DNA from: Maylandia zebra
Taxonomy: Eukaryota; Chordata; Actinopteri; Cichliformes; Cichlidae
Assembly (NCBI RefSeq): GCF_041146795.1
Contig: NC_135184.1
Span: 9,166,967 to 9,230,966, forward strand
Length of the DNA: 64,000 bases
Direction of reading: 5' to 3'
Both the position numbers and the translations under genes were made by a program. The notes below the pieces were generated by a model, which made no database searches, was not told the DNA's origin, and saw nothing but the letters and a program-made list of their open reading frames with translations. Shown here piece by piece: positions 1-14,800 of the stretch. Numbering within the stretch: position 1 is the first letter of the stretch; each line of letters starts with the position of its first letter.

Positions 1-179
1 TTCATGGTTACAGCCGGCCCCTTTTACAACACAATTTAGATTCAGTGTTAGTATGAGTAAGCACGACTGTAACCACTGGTAGAAAACCAGAAGCACGGCC
101 TCCAAATGCTGTTTATTATTTTTAATACTAGTTATGATCCAGGTGTAAATATGTGCTGAGATCAGTGAGTCCTCCTTAC

Positions 180-3100
180 AGATTGGTAGGGATCTTTTCT
201 GCCAGGCCAAAGTCTCCCACCACTGCTGTGTACATGCCGTCATCACTCTTGATCAGGCAGTTCTGTGAATGCAGAAAGACACGTTTGCTTGAGGAAGTTG
301 CATTAAAAAAAAAAACCAAAAAAAACTTTTGTGAGCTAGTAATACCAGTCCAAACCTCTACTTCCTCACCATTACTGTACATGGTGTTGCATCTTTCCTG
401 TTGAACATTCCTCTTCAGATTAAATTAACAGGCTGTAAATATGCCGTTTATTGAAATTTCTAATGCACATGCACTTCTAACTTTGTCTGCACACCCCTGT
501 GTAACTTAACTGTGACATTTAGTAGTCACAGCTACCCAGACTGGCATATAAATAAACTGTGAGTACGTAGAACATTAACATTCAGCTCTACTGACTGGAG
601 TAACATACGACACAGTGAGTGCACAACTAGATTTCTATCCTGCCTTTATAAATGGTACACCAACATGTTGCTCTGTAAACTACAAAATAATTTCTCCAAT
701 AAAGCAGGACAGTACAATAAGAGGAGAGAGTCTTTAGAACAGTGCATAGCTTTAACTAAATACAAAGCAGACAATGTTGCTTTGTTCATTTACTTCCCCG
801 ACTGGTATGAGTCCAAGTAAATAGACTCTCTATTAATTTGAGGAAGTATAATTTGCAAGGCTATGAGTACACATATGACCACAAAAGGCTTTTCTTGCGT
901 GTTGCGTTTTCATCTAGTCCAGTGGAAAATTTCACACGCTTTATTTTTTGCAGGTACTTATTATTATTATTATTATTTTGTAAACAGGTGAAGAGCTAAA
1001 AGCAAAGAGAGGAAATAAATATGATTTTACAGCAGAGTGCATACTGCTCATGTTCCCTCGCTGCGCCAACATGGCTCTGGATCAAGTTGGAAAACTAGAA
1101 GCTGCTTGGTACAAAATATCACATGTGACAGTGTTAGCGGTCTTTAGGTTCCACTTATTCCTAAACCTGCTGAACTCTTTGTAAACTGTGTTACAGGGAC
1201 ACACCTGAACATACTTTAAGGTTTCTAAATAACACTAAGAAAGTCTTATGAATATTATCCTGGGATGAGAAAATGGAAAAACAATTATCTGTTTAGTACA
1301 GCTAGTATTTCATTATATACTACCCCACAGGAAACTCATAAAGAAGCCAAAGTCAAACATTTTATATTGTTCTCCACACAAAAACACTTACAAGAAATAC
1401 ACCACAAGGGTTCTAATCTGAAGATGTCCAAGTGTTCATTTTGGGGGGATATAAGCAGACCATTTTTAGCTCCCGTTTCACCTCTTAATGACACAATTAC
1501 CCATTTAGCTAACCTTGGAGGTGAGGTCCCGGTGGAATATGCCTTTAGAGTGCAAGTAGGCCAGACCGCTGGCGATATCACAGGCTAATTTCACCCTGGT
1601 TGGCCAGCTCAGGTGTTTGTTGCTGTCCAGAAGTTGCTCCAGGTTCCCACCATTGATGTACTACAGGAAGAGAAAGACACATCTATAAATTAACTGGTAA
1701 ATATCAGATTATTTTTAAACAAGATTTACATTCAGATCTAAAATAACCCTGAACAAAGTAGGGCACAGAAAATTGCTTTTAAAATGCTGAAGCTCGAGAA
1801 CAGACAACGTGCAATATGGTTTCAAAATGTGCGGAAGAACAAATTATTTCATATTATTGGTATTACTGAACCAGGAACTGCTTTACTATGCTTGAAAAAC
1901 AAAGCATTTCCTTCCTACACAGGTCATTATAACAGTGAGATGGGGAGATATCAAATTCCTTTCAGTGGAATTAGATAGAGTTGGTGTGAATACTCCAGTC
2001 ATGGCAAGATAACACTCCCTGTTGCCAGCAACAGAACAGAATGACTTGCTGGCTTTACAATCCATTAGTCACAGTGGTGCAATCACACTCACCATCATTA
2101 AAATACAGAGGTAAATTCAAGCTGCACAGAGGTTCTGACTAATCATGTTACTAGCTGCTCATTTGACAGCTCAGAGTAGAGGACTGATCAGTTGGATTCA
2201 GTGACTACTGACAGCCTGCTTGGTGGGTTAGGTAATGTATTGACCAACTGCCTGAACAAAATCTGGCCTGCAGCCTGTTCAACTGGCTGGCAGAATGGCT
2301 GGTTTCCTTAACATGAATGGGAACCATCTGCCCACCGTGTAGGCGAATTAGTAAACCTGCTCCGTGGGTTTAAGCTATGCTGGGGCCTTCAGTTTGTCCG
2401 TCAGCTTTGGTCCAGAAGAACGTAGCTGACCTCGGGTCTTGCATGCAAAGACCTTCTAATCCTGTCACATATCAAAAACAACTGTAGTTAAAACTGTGAG
2501 AGATAAGGAGTTGCTCGGGTTTAACTGTGGTTACTCTATGACTGACAGGAGTTGAATTAGAGCAATGAGAGCTGAAACTGTACTCTACTTCTTAATGCAA
2601 TAAATAAACTGGGCTTCTAGTCAGATTAATACCAATCAAGCTGAATCTGAAACTGAATATTAGCCAGATCATTTCAGGGTTAAGTGTCATAAAGGTTTAG
2701 ATTCCAAAGCCCAACATAAATTAGATAGGCCAACCTACAAATCCACATCACGTAAAACTGAAGGGAAAAAAAAATGAATAAAGAATGCAAATTATTTTGC
2801 AAAAATATGTAAAAACTGTGTCCTGTCATCAGTGACTACCAACAATATTCTTCACATACGTTTGCTGAAATGTTTGTCTTAACCTCCACAGCTGATAATT
2901 CCATGTACCGGACTACGGTCTTTCTCAATTTCTACAGGGGATCAGCAGAGGTGCTTTTTGTGCCTTTGGATGTTTGTGGATTTCAAGCAACTGGACGATT
3001 GGACCCAAAATATTGAGCTGCCTGCGGTCTTTTACCCTCAGATATACTGTGACACACATGCGCACACCGCTTCAAGATGTCAGAGGATTACAGTATTTGT

Positions 3101-6100
3101 CCAGTAAATTCCTCAGTAGCCACAGAGTTCAACATCTGTTGTCTACGCCTGATTGGAGTTTCCAAACAGAGAAACACAACAGGAGAAACCCCAAGTGCAG
3201 TCAATTAAAAAGAAAAAAAAAAAAAAAAGACTAATCCAACTTCCCTGCTTCGCACAGTTTATAATCACACCAACAGAATACGCACAAAGTATGCCTAGTC
3301 AGAAAAGCAAATCACACGATTTTACAGAAGAGTGCACCTGTCGTGTAAACTAAAAGCAAAGTTATATTTTAAAAAGCCTCTCACTCATGCATTGTGTATT
3401 TCCCGGAATTTACCTCATCCTGTTTATGGAAGTACTGATGCACCAAACTGATCATTAAACATGGCACGTTTGGGCCATGCAAGTACCGAGTATGATCATT
3501 TAAGATGCAGTGAGCTGAGGAAATAAGAAACGTATGGCTGGTCACAACAGTTCTGGAGGACTGTCTGTGTTTCAGGTTAAAAAAACCTGGAAAGACTCAA
3601 ACAAAGAGTTCTTGTTTGCTGCCGAGAGCAGCTTCAAACAGCAGTATAATCCTGGCATGGGTCATGACTTACCATTAGCCCAGATTACGATTGCAGAAGC
3701 AGTTCATATAAGATGCATTAAAATGAAGCTGAGCAGAAGCAGAGCAAGTCTTTGAGGTCTAGATCACTGTGCATTGTGCTAAGTCTTCAAAGGATAATTT
3801 GCCTGTGAAACAGTAATCCAGTGCAGATGCCAAATACCCACATCATGCAACGATTCCTTTTATTATATCCTATATTTATCCTACATTATACCCTTTATTA
3901 TAGCCTATATATATTTATGCAGGTCCAAGATACTATTTCAGGAGGACCCTGGCCAAGAGCACAGCACAATGTCCAAAACATATTTAATAAAATATGAAGG
4001 TTAAAACCAATTTCAGTGCAAATTGAGGAGAAATTATATTAACCAAGAGTAGCATTTTCCTGATCCTTTAAAATTGACTTCAAATCCTCCACCGTAACCA
4101 GTTCTGAGAATTTCAGGCCCTTCTTTATATACTTCCAGGAAAAACAGACAAATTTAAAAGTTTTTGTCTGATTCTGTTCTTACTCTGTGGAGAAACATTT
4201 ATCAAATATATAAAAGCAAAAGCCTTCCTGATACACGTGTATGCGCAGACGTAAGAGGGAACCAGGAGGGGAAAGTTCTATATAGAAAGAATCCAACAGG
4301 AAAGTTTGAAGACAAACAGCAATGATGTGTGCACAATTTGCAAAGCTAATAACAAAACATAACGCATAATTATGTACAGGTATACCTTATGTAGTTACTA
4401 TCAGGCACATTTATAAAGAGCAGATCATCATAATGTAATAAAGATTAAAAAACAGTTGTAGATCTCAAGGGTTTCCTTACCTAAATGGGGAAGAAGGTTT
4501 TAATTCTATCATATGCTATAGACCATTCAAAGCCAATCTTTGAAACAAGAAGGGGAAAAAAAAACTAAAAAAATTTTAAGTTTTAGAATTAATACAAGGG
4601 AGGTATGCAGGTTGTACTCTTCAGTGTTCTCCTGGATTATTCTTATTTAGACGAGTTAAGGACGACTTTATTTAATAAAACGTCTGTTAAAAATCCAGAC
4701 ATGTTTTTGTGCACTGACAGAATGAAAAGGTTGTTTATTAACTGGATGCCTTTATATCTAAACCCTGGAGAAGACATCAGACTGGATTATTTATTTAGCA
4801 GTTGTGAGTTATGGTGCTTTTCCAACACCATTTAATTTTCTTCTTTTTCTTTTCTTCTTTCTTCTGCTATTTGTGTCTTATAAGCTCTTTCATGCTGGAC
4901 TTATTTTCTGTGCATGAAACAATAATAAAATAAAATCTATCATTTTCAACTTTTGCTCTCTTGAATGCTAACAGCACTTCAGTGTTTCAGTTTCAAGCTA
5001 ACATATGCGCTAACATGGGATGTGCTTGTGTCTGCGTGTCAGTCAGTGTTACTGAAGCAGCTTGAGGCCATGCAGTAACTTCATTCTCCTCTTCCTCTGA
5101 GCATAGCCACATAGCGGGGGTCAGGTAACAAAACGCCATGAGCCTGCTACCAGAGTCAGAGCATACAGCTTGGCCCCGACACGATACAACAGGATCTGTT
5201 TACGCTGAAGGAAGGAATACAAGACCTACCACAGTGCGTATGCATAGTACAATATGCAGTACTTCCCTTTGCAACTACGATCAACCATATGTGCAAATTC
5301 AGCATCTCAAGATGTGTTCTATTATAAAACTGGTGTCAGTCTCTATTTGTCAAGGCTACAATAAGCACATTCACTGTGCAGCACAGCAGTGTAATTTAGA
5401 ACATATGTGTGAGTCCGGGAGCATCTCTAACAGTGTATGCTTTCTTCAGATAGCCCATGTCTATCACCCCACATTTACATGTAACTGACCATATCATGCA
5501 AATTCATACATAATCATTTGCAGAGATGAACTGGCTCATCAGTGGCTGAAGTGTTGATGTATATCTGTATAAATGAAAGTTCATGTAGATTGACATTAGC
5601 ACATCATTAGGCAGATTATGTGTGTATAAAATTTTAAAAACTTATCGAACAGAAAACGCAGTCTGTGATATGACTAAATTTACACTGCATTAAGCAGCAG
5701 AGGGCAAATTTTATTGCAACATGTGCAACACGTGTTGCAAGAAAACAGGAGTTGTAGTTTTCATAACATTACTAGTTCAAAATTAATTAATTCATAATTT
5801 AGTAATCTCCATGTTAGGGGTTAGAACAAGGCTAATAAACTCCTGTTAAAACCTTTTGTTACAGAAATACAGACAAAAAGAAATCTATGTCTGAATGCCT
5901 AGAGATCTGAGACTGACAGAAGCAAAAAGCTTTATTAGTTAAAAGAAGCTTTTAACTTCTCTTATTCACTCACATTTATAGAAGCACTTTTTTCTACGCC
6001 TGTTTTCTATCTAGCACTCACACCCCGGTGAACAACTTGGGGTTCAGTAGTTGTCCAAAGATACTTTGAAGCAGTCAGGGATCAAACCACCAACTTTCAA

Positions 6101-7698
6101 ATTAGTAGATGACCTGTTCTACCTCCCGAGCAACAACTACCCCATTGTATTTATTATTTAAATTACCCCAAAAAAACACTCATGAGAAGCAAAAAGCAAC
6201 TTGCAATGTTGGAGAATACTGTTCAGTATTCAGAATGACTTGAGAAAAATCAAAGCTACTTGGTAACAAGGGGCCCTTTACTATAACATAAACGCCACCA
6301 AGGGTTCTGTTTCTGCCTCAGTTTATTCTTTTGTAATTTGGAGGATAAGACCTGATGTTCTGTGCAACTCATCCTTTCATTCAGACTCAGATATGTCATG
6401 TGTCTATTGGACATTTTCTGTGACTAAAATTGGGCTATGTGAATTTAAATAACATTAATCACAAAGATATCCAAACGTTTACCTTCCCTGGAAAGCTTGA
6501 TTAGTTGCCTGTATCAAATTCTCCCTCCCGCTTACTCACACAGAGGCCAAGGGTTACACATAAATAAGGACATTCAGTTCTCTTGGTTTTCCACAATTAC
6601 AGGCTTGTGCACTTCTGTGTTGTGCTCATGGATTACGTGGTGTTCACTTGAAAATAACAAGAACGCACACAAGCCACACTAACACAAAAAGAATTATAGC
6701 ATAGGTGCCCCAGTGCTCGACCTTTCATTAGCAGCCACGCTTTGATCTCACATATTAGTGTGCACAGAAGCTTCAGTGTGAAATTGTGTGTTTGTGCATA
6801 TGTTCTCCTACCTCTGTGAGAGCATGAAGCTGGCCCTCATGGACACAAACTCCTTTAAACCTAGAAGACAGATGCAATGAAAAATGTTGTTGTTAAAACA
6901 TGTTTTATAAGCACCATTTCAAAGATTAATTGAAGATATGTGTAATAATTTGACTTGATAAAAGAAAAATGTGGTTGAGACACTGACAGACAAATGTTCT
7001 TATCTTTGCAAGCCACAAACACAGTTTCTAACTAGTTCAATAACTTGCTAGAAGAAGTGGTCTGCTCCCTTATCACAGGAGGTGTTTTACACTAGATACC
7101 CTTCCTCATACAACCCCAAAGGGCATTTGTGCTTCCAGCTGGAATCAAAGTAACAGCCTTTTGCTTGCCAAGAAAATGTGTTAACCATTACACTATAGAA
7201 TCACTTGCTATGTAGTGTGTATAAAAAATAGATTAAAATACTTTGTGACCTTTTCTGTTATGAGTGAAGAGAAGAAAGCAGCAACAACAGTTGAGAAAAG
7301 ATTAAAATTCCAATAGGCAAGACCGGACCGGTGATTACTGTCAGACAGTCTCATAACAGCAGGATAATAACAGCTCAGCTGCTTCACCTGCATTCCTTCC
7401 ATTTCTCCCTCTGCCTTTCCTGCAAATTTTAATATAGTAATAAACAAAACCACAATCACGCTAACACCCTTTCTGTTGTGTCAGTGTTTCATAATCACAC
7501 TGACAAATTCAATTTCTGATATTAAACTAAATAATTAAATCTACCACAATGACAAACACTTTAATCAAGGATAAACACAGCCTCAACTTATCATGTCAGA
7601 TCATTCTTCCTCAATTTTGGATGACTTTTTATTCATCTGTATTTATAAAATAAATTGAGCCCAGAGAGGGCTGTGTACCCCTTCACTTGAAATCTAAT

Positions 7699-7780
<82 letters not shown>

Positions 7781-10700
7781 CAGAGCAACACATGAACCAA
7801 CTGTTCACAAACTCAGTTGAGGACCTCATAATTCTGAAGTAAACGAAAAGGTCAACTCTGTGGGCCCTTATTGGACTTTAGCTAACAATGACCCCCTCAG
7901 TGCAAGCTTGTTAGCACACAGACACACAAACCATGAAGCACGCTTAACAAAGATGGCATTGTAAACGATGTGTGCTTGTGTGTCCGTGAACACACAAAGA
8001 TATTTATGCATATGTGTGCATGGCCGTAAACACACACTCCCCCACACACATGCCCAAAGTAGAATGTGAAATATTTACTACAAAGACAAAATAACAAACC
8101 TATTTTATAGCAAAACAGTTGTTCTAATTGAAATAACATCTCATATTCAACATTTTATTAAGTGTACCCACTTTCCATACTTTCCTGCAGTAAAATTAAA
8201 GTTAAACACCTTTGCATTTTACCACAGATGTCATTTGAAGAGGTTTAAATATGGATAAGATCTGCATTTAAGAACCATAAAACAAATACAATCTGAAGAA
8301 CTAAAATATACTATTCATATTTTTTAGATGTGGAAAACTAAAACTTTTCTTGGACAGCAGCCATTGGTTATATAATTCCACAAGCACATTTGATTTTATA
8401 CACCTTAAAGGACATGTACATCCAAAACACTAATACCTGTGTAAGATTCTTCTGGCAGCTGCAAAGAAAACTGTAACAACTGACTAACTGAAAGACTGGG
8501 AAAAATCATGATTATGCAAAGTTATACATACATAAGTAACTTTAACTATTAACAGAGGCAGCCTTGCTCAAATCCACAGGCTTCACATATTTATGTATCT
8601 TTTTTAGATCTTTACTAGCTTCCAGTTTTGTTTTGGCCTTTGTCCATTTATGTCAATGTTCTTAATGTTTAAACAAAGCAAAACAAAATAAAGTCATGAA
8701 AAGTGGCATTACACTACAGAAACAGAAGACTTTTAAGGACATTAGAGAAATTAGTCAGCAGGACAGCAGCGTAATTATGGATTCAAAGTTGAAAGTGGCC
8801 AAAGATTATGTGCATTTAACTTCAACAGGAAGTTAGATCTTAAAGAAAATGGAACTTAAAGTCAATTTCATCATGATGCCTAGGTTCTGACCAAGTTGCA
8901 ACCTGTGGCGCTGAAAAGTGAAGCCCAAAAACAAATTCCAAAAATCAGAGTTCCTTAAATGGCAAATTGAGGCTGCAAAAGTAAGTCAAGTCCTCTAGAA
9001 TCCCATGTTAAAACTTTGCAACTAAAACAGGCTTTGCTACATGTATCCAATTTTCCCTTTCACAAGAACAGCACAGAGTGAAAAAAAGCTACTTTCAGCT
9101 GCTCACTTATTCACAGGGGATCACATTTGTTTTGGCAGACTTTAACATCAGATGCCTTCTTCTGATGCAACCCCAAAGACATTTGTGTCTCCTCCTAGAA
9201 TCGAACTGGGAACTTTTCACTTGTTAAGCAAACATGTAAACTACTGCACTATGTAGCCAATTTTTTGTGTATATCTCACCCCTTTGAATTTTATTAAGGC
9301 TTAAAGTTAATATACTATTAGGACAGTATCCACTTTATTTCTACATTACTTGGTGCTATTTAGCAGGTATCTCTGGCTAAGCGAGGCACTTGTTAAGTCT
9401 ATCAATGCATCATGCTTACCTGTGTTACTATTTATTTAGTACTAGGTCCAAAAAGAAGAAGAAAAGCAAAACTGTGACTGCACTTTTAAAACGGTTTGAC
9501 ATTGATTTCTATTTTAATTCTGAAAAATGTTAAATGGAGACAACACAAATCAGCAAGGACCACAAATGTCACCAACTTTTTGACACTTTGCCAATCATAC
9601 AGCAGATAACTGAAAAGAAAATGTTCATGACTGTATACAGCTTCTGCCTTTCCCCTTCCCTGTGACAGAGAGGGCCCTCCTTGCTTCTTGCCTCCAGGCA
9701 TCTGGTGAAACCCTAACAGGAGTTGGCAGCTTAGAAAATCCATTGCTAATAGGCTCTATGTTTGACACAGTTTCAAACCAACCCCAAAGGAAACAGGTCA
9801 CAACCACAAGCACATGAGCAAATGACAGAAGAGAAGTGGTGGTGAAGGGGGTGGAAGACTATAAATATATTTTGTTTATCATCACACAGGCAGGTGTTAG
9901 TAGAAATTATTTTCTGCACACAGTCATTTGTGCTGAATATCATCTAGAGTTTCTGAAATCGTTACTAAGAATGAGTTTCTTAAAATCTGCACCATAACGT
10001 AATAATTATCTGGAACAAAATAATGATTTTGCTTGCTTTGTTTTAAAAGTTAAATTAATGCAGCTTTTAGAAGCAACCAACATTTTAAATTAAGATTCAA
10101 TTAACAAAGGTTATTTATTTATTTATTTATTTATTTTTAAGAGCCCTGGCTGGAAAATAAATTACTCTTATTCGATTACTAACCTGAGTATGTTTGGATG
10201 ATTAAGCCGGTTCATTAGCTGGACTTCTCTCAACATATTAGCCCTGTTACTGCTGAGCTTGTTCATCTTCAGAGCCATAACTTGGTCTGAAGCTCGATGA
10301 CGTACCTGGAAAAAAGTCAAATGAAAATGTGTTCAGTTACAGTCAAATACAACCAAACACTGTCTCATCCTTCATATCTAGGGCAGATTAACTATGACTG
10401 CATAATGCCTAAAATGAGCACAACAGTTAAGGCCTTGAACAGCTTGCAACCAAGCTCTTCTGCAATTATAACCCAAAAAAATATTAAATCTGGTTCTTCA
10501 GGCAAGAAAACAGAGGAAGCCAAAAAAACAAAGGGCAGGACATAAAAGAGAAGTGAAATGAGGTCAGTCAATGCTGACCAGCCATGACAAAGGAAACAGT
10601 CAGGTCAGTGCTCCACAATCAATTTTATATGATTCTGCGTCAGGATTTAGTTTCCATTGATTTGTTACATAGTTGTGGCATCACACTCAATCCCTCCATG

Positions 10701-11814
10701 GCTGGCTGGAGACTATCCCAGCACGGCAAACCTAACAGGTCATTGGATTGTGACAACTTTAAAACATTTCCCGTTGAAGCTTTGAAACAGTACAGTACAC
10801 TTTTTTTTTTAAACAATCTACTAGCATTTATTTTTCATTGACTGCAATTGACTAGCAAGAGGTGCTATGTTGGTAGCATGTTTAAATTTAAATGCCTAAA
10901 AGTCAAAACCAAGAAAGTTGAATCAAAATTTAGAAGCAAATATTTCTTAATCAACATCAAATGTAACACGAAATAGAGACGTGTATGCAGATTTTGATTT
11001 TGTTTGTTTTTATCCCAAATTTAAAGATATACTTTGGAGCCATTGCAAATACAAACACACACACATACACACACTTTCTAAAATATCAGCAGTTCAATTT
11101 GCTTAATATATTTAATATCTACTGAAGGAAACACAGATTATTTTACAGATTCCTGTGGTTACTATTAAAGGTAGAAAGCCCCAATGTGCCTGTCTAGACG
11201 TCAGGAGAACCAATTGACTAAGACACTGTATGCAAATCTATCTACCTGCACATGCAAACTCTTTCCTCCCATCAGAAGCATTTAAAAAGCTTTTAAGAAA
11301 GTAATTTCAAAAGCCTAAATTAATCCTGTATCTACGGAAAGATGAGCTTCAGTACATAAGGCAACTATTCAAATATCATAAGCTCCAGATGAGGTGTTAA
11401 CTGTGGAAAATTATTCATAGACGCATGCAAACAAGACCTGCTAACTGGCACGTTAGTATAGCAGTTATGCTATCATTCATTCTGCAGCAACTTAAACCAA
11501 CACTTCAAAGATCATTTTAAACTGCACAGTGAATAAAAGGTTTCAGTGCTGCCAGTGTTACTGTATGGGCCATTGTGCATTCTTTGTTTGGTAAAGCATG
11601 AACCATTACAAGAACAAAGGTTCACCTGTCACATATGTTGGTTTGTTTTGGACACTTACTCAATACTGGATGCTGGATAAACATGGTTTGTTAGTAAAAG
11701 AGTTTGTCACTTTTAGTCGTGCATTCCTTTTTTAAAAACTGCTACATTTGATTAGATTCAATAAAGACTGGGGGAGGGGGGTATACAGTCCCAAAAACGC
11801 TCTTATATTCACTA

Positions 11815-11865
<51 letters not shown>

Positions 11866-14800
11866 AGGGCAAATTTATGTCATCTTATAGCAGCTATCTT
11901 CCATTACACAGCCACTGTGATATCCCATCAGTAGGATGGGAACTTGACAACATAGGCAAAAATCAATGTGGATTATGCAGGCAACATTAACAATTAAAGG
12001 AAAGTATACAGAATAACACTAGTTCCTCTGCACTGCAAGTTCATTACTTAGTGCAAGATGATCACTATTATATACCGTGTATAAGCAGAACTTCAAAAAA
12101 TATAATGAACTTGAATTTAGTCTGTGAGAGTTTTCTGTATCGACTTCTCTCTGTGTCTCACACATGCACAAACAAAAATGTCTCTGTTCAAGTTCAAAGG
12201 AGTGGGCATGGCTAAAAGAGCCGACAGTCCCCACCACAGGACAGCAGAAACAACAGATGGCCACTCCTCTAAAGGCCTCCTCCCCCACATCCGTCCGACC
12301 CCCAATTCCTCACTCTTCACATCCCCCCCATCTGCAGTTATTCCTCATCCCCCCCTTTTTCTCCCCTCTGTGGGCTCCAGCAAATCATGCCCAAGTAATC
12401 ATCAAGTCTGTAGGGGTAGCATTTTTCCCCCTCTCCCATCTTCCTCTCTAGTGTCTCCCCATTTTTCCACCTCGCCTTCTCAGATGGAAACCATAACCCT
12501 AGTGTCTGTCTCAAACCCTTTACCAAGCCCCTGCCACCCCAAAATAACTCAACCTCTAACCAATCCTTACACCCCCCCTCCTTTCAAACTCCTCTTCCTC
12601 TCCTCTGTAGCCCTCATCCTTGCCTTCCTTTGTACTCAGTAAACACCTAAAACCTCTTCTGAAGCACCACATCCCGTTCATCAGTCTTTCCACACCACCC
12701 CAGGATCCACCCGAATCTGTCCCTCCTCTTTAAACTCCTTCTTTTGCCTCAGCTCTGATCATTTTCTATAGCAGTATAGAAAACAAAGTGAGTAATGCTT
12801 ATCTCACAGTGATTATGCTTGTTTCCCTTCAATGAAACACGCCCCAAATGTCTCTAAAATCATTCATCAATGGTGTTTGCTTTGTTTATTTTTTGTTTTT
12901 TTAATCCACTCTTTAGCCCAGTTGCAGCACTGTGAGTTATGAATAACTTCCAGGGGTTTTACATCAATAACAATAGCATGTTTCTGAGAGCTGGCATACA
13001 AACTACACAATGGGTTAGAATAGTGCTGAATAACAGCACTTTCTACAAGCTTAATATGGCTAATAAAAACCAATTACAATATACCTAGATTCGCTCCAAT
13101 ACAAATCTTCTGGATTAGCTTAACAACACACACGTCACTCAAACACTACTGGCTGTCAGACAACAACAGTATCATCAATCAGCCCACCCACGACACAATG
13201 GAAACCAAATGTCACAGCAGGTCATCTCCACTGGAGGTCTCATGTTGCATACAATCCAGTACATGGCCAATCCTCCTGCACTAAAGCCAAGTTGAAATTC
13301 CAATACACAAAAGCTAACAAGGAAAAATAAATTATAATAGTTTGTAGGGCTGGGCAATATGGCCTAAAATCCACATCACGGTATAATTTGAAAAACGTGC
13401 GGTAACGATATATATATATATATTAGGGGTGCAACGATATTCGTATCGATATTGAACCGTTCGATACAGTGCTTTCGGTTCGGTACGCATATGTATCGAA
13501 CAATACAACATTTGTAATTTATTTTATCAACTTTCCTTCTGACGATGCTGTCTGTGTTGAGCGCTCAGTGAATCTGCGTTCGACTACTCCGCCTAGGCTG
13601 CACTGTCGAGCGCAGATCCACTGAGCGCTCAACACAGACAGCATCGTCAGAAGGAAGAGCGCAGGGCACCTCCCCCACCCTCATTCAGATGTGGTGTTTG
13701 GAATTATTTTGGTTTTCATGTGGCATATGACCCTGAAGGTAAGCGAGTCATGGACTAAAGTAAAACAGTATGTTGGATGTGCCACACAATGCTCAATTAC
13801 ATGGGTGGGAACTAGTGTGTTAGCGCAGTTAGCTCGTTAACGTGTTGGCCGTCTAGCCCCATGCACGGGGCGATCGGCGGTAGCTCGTTAACGGGGATTT
13901 GCCGTGTTGTGGCGTTAAGGTCATTTCAACAAGATTAACCTGAAAGCACTAGTGGGAACACAACGAATATGACTGCACATTTACGCCGACATCATCCTAG
14001 TGCAAAGACAAAAACAACAAGCATGCTACTAACTTTAGCCGAGTCATTTAGACAGCTGTTAGCACATGATTCTCCTTATGCTGCTGAGAATATAGCCCAG
14101 AAGAAGCGGATAGTATAGCTTTTATTTTGGAAAGAGACATTTCTCTGTAATAAACTCTCTTTTCCAAAGATGAGTGATTCCTCAATCAGATACAGGGCTT
14201 GCAATATCGCTAGCCCGACGTCCCGGAGCTAGCGATTTTTCCAGTCGGGCTATTGTAGGAAGAAAAATATATGTCAATGCTTTTGCATTCTTTCGGAAAT
14301 GTAGCTGGGTAATTATGTCATTGGCATCGGTGAGCCACTGTCAATATGTGACATATTGAAATCGCGTTTGAATTTGCGCTTGTTTTTTTGCTTTCACTTT
14401 GCAATCGTGTGAACTGTGTATAGAGAGCGACAGCACTGATCTGTGAGTGATGATAATTTGTGCACCAATTCCTCTGACATCGTCTTATTAATCGTTAGCT
14501 TACTATGCAAACATGACAAGTGAAATCTCCCGCAGCAAGCTTAAACATGTGAGAGGTTGATCGCGCAGAGAATCGCTGAGCTTATGTGAGTGCGTGTGTA
14601 AAAGCATTTCAGTTCTGCTGAGCCAAATAAGACAGGTCAGGGTGAAGAAGTGACAGCCAAAGAAAAGCTTACCACAAAACGGAGAAGTTATGACAAATCA
14701 GACTATAAGGCAAAAAGAAAGTGCAGCTTTATGGTTTCATGGACAAAAGAATTTCTGTGGCTGCAATATGACGAGCTAAATAACCAGGGCTGCACATAAG

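Noticed and set aside
5138-5488. 116-codon plus-strand open frame in a tesk2-like intron
   Set aside because: No domain, no homologous pattern, Cys/His placement irregular; most likely chance.
9190-9262. Possible tRNA gene (B-box AGTTCGATTCT, minus strand)
   Set aside because: No closed cloverleaf could be drawn; the segment continues into a SINE body, so it is a SINE head and not a functional tRNA.
12124-12642. 172-codon plus-strand open frame (start [12 protein letters not shown])
   Set aside because: Composition is Pro/Ser/Leu from a C/T-rich tract, no domain, and it overlaps a second long frame in another phase. It lies in an intron of an antisense gene.
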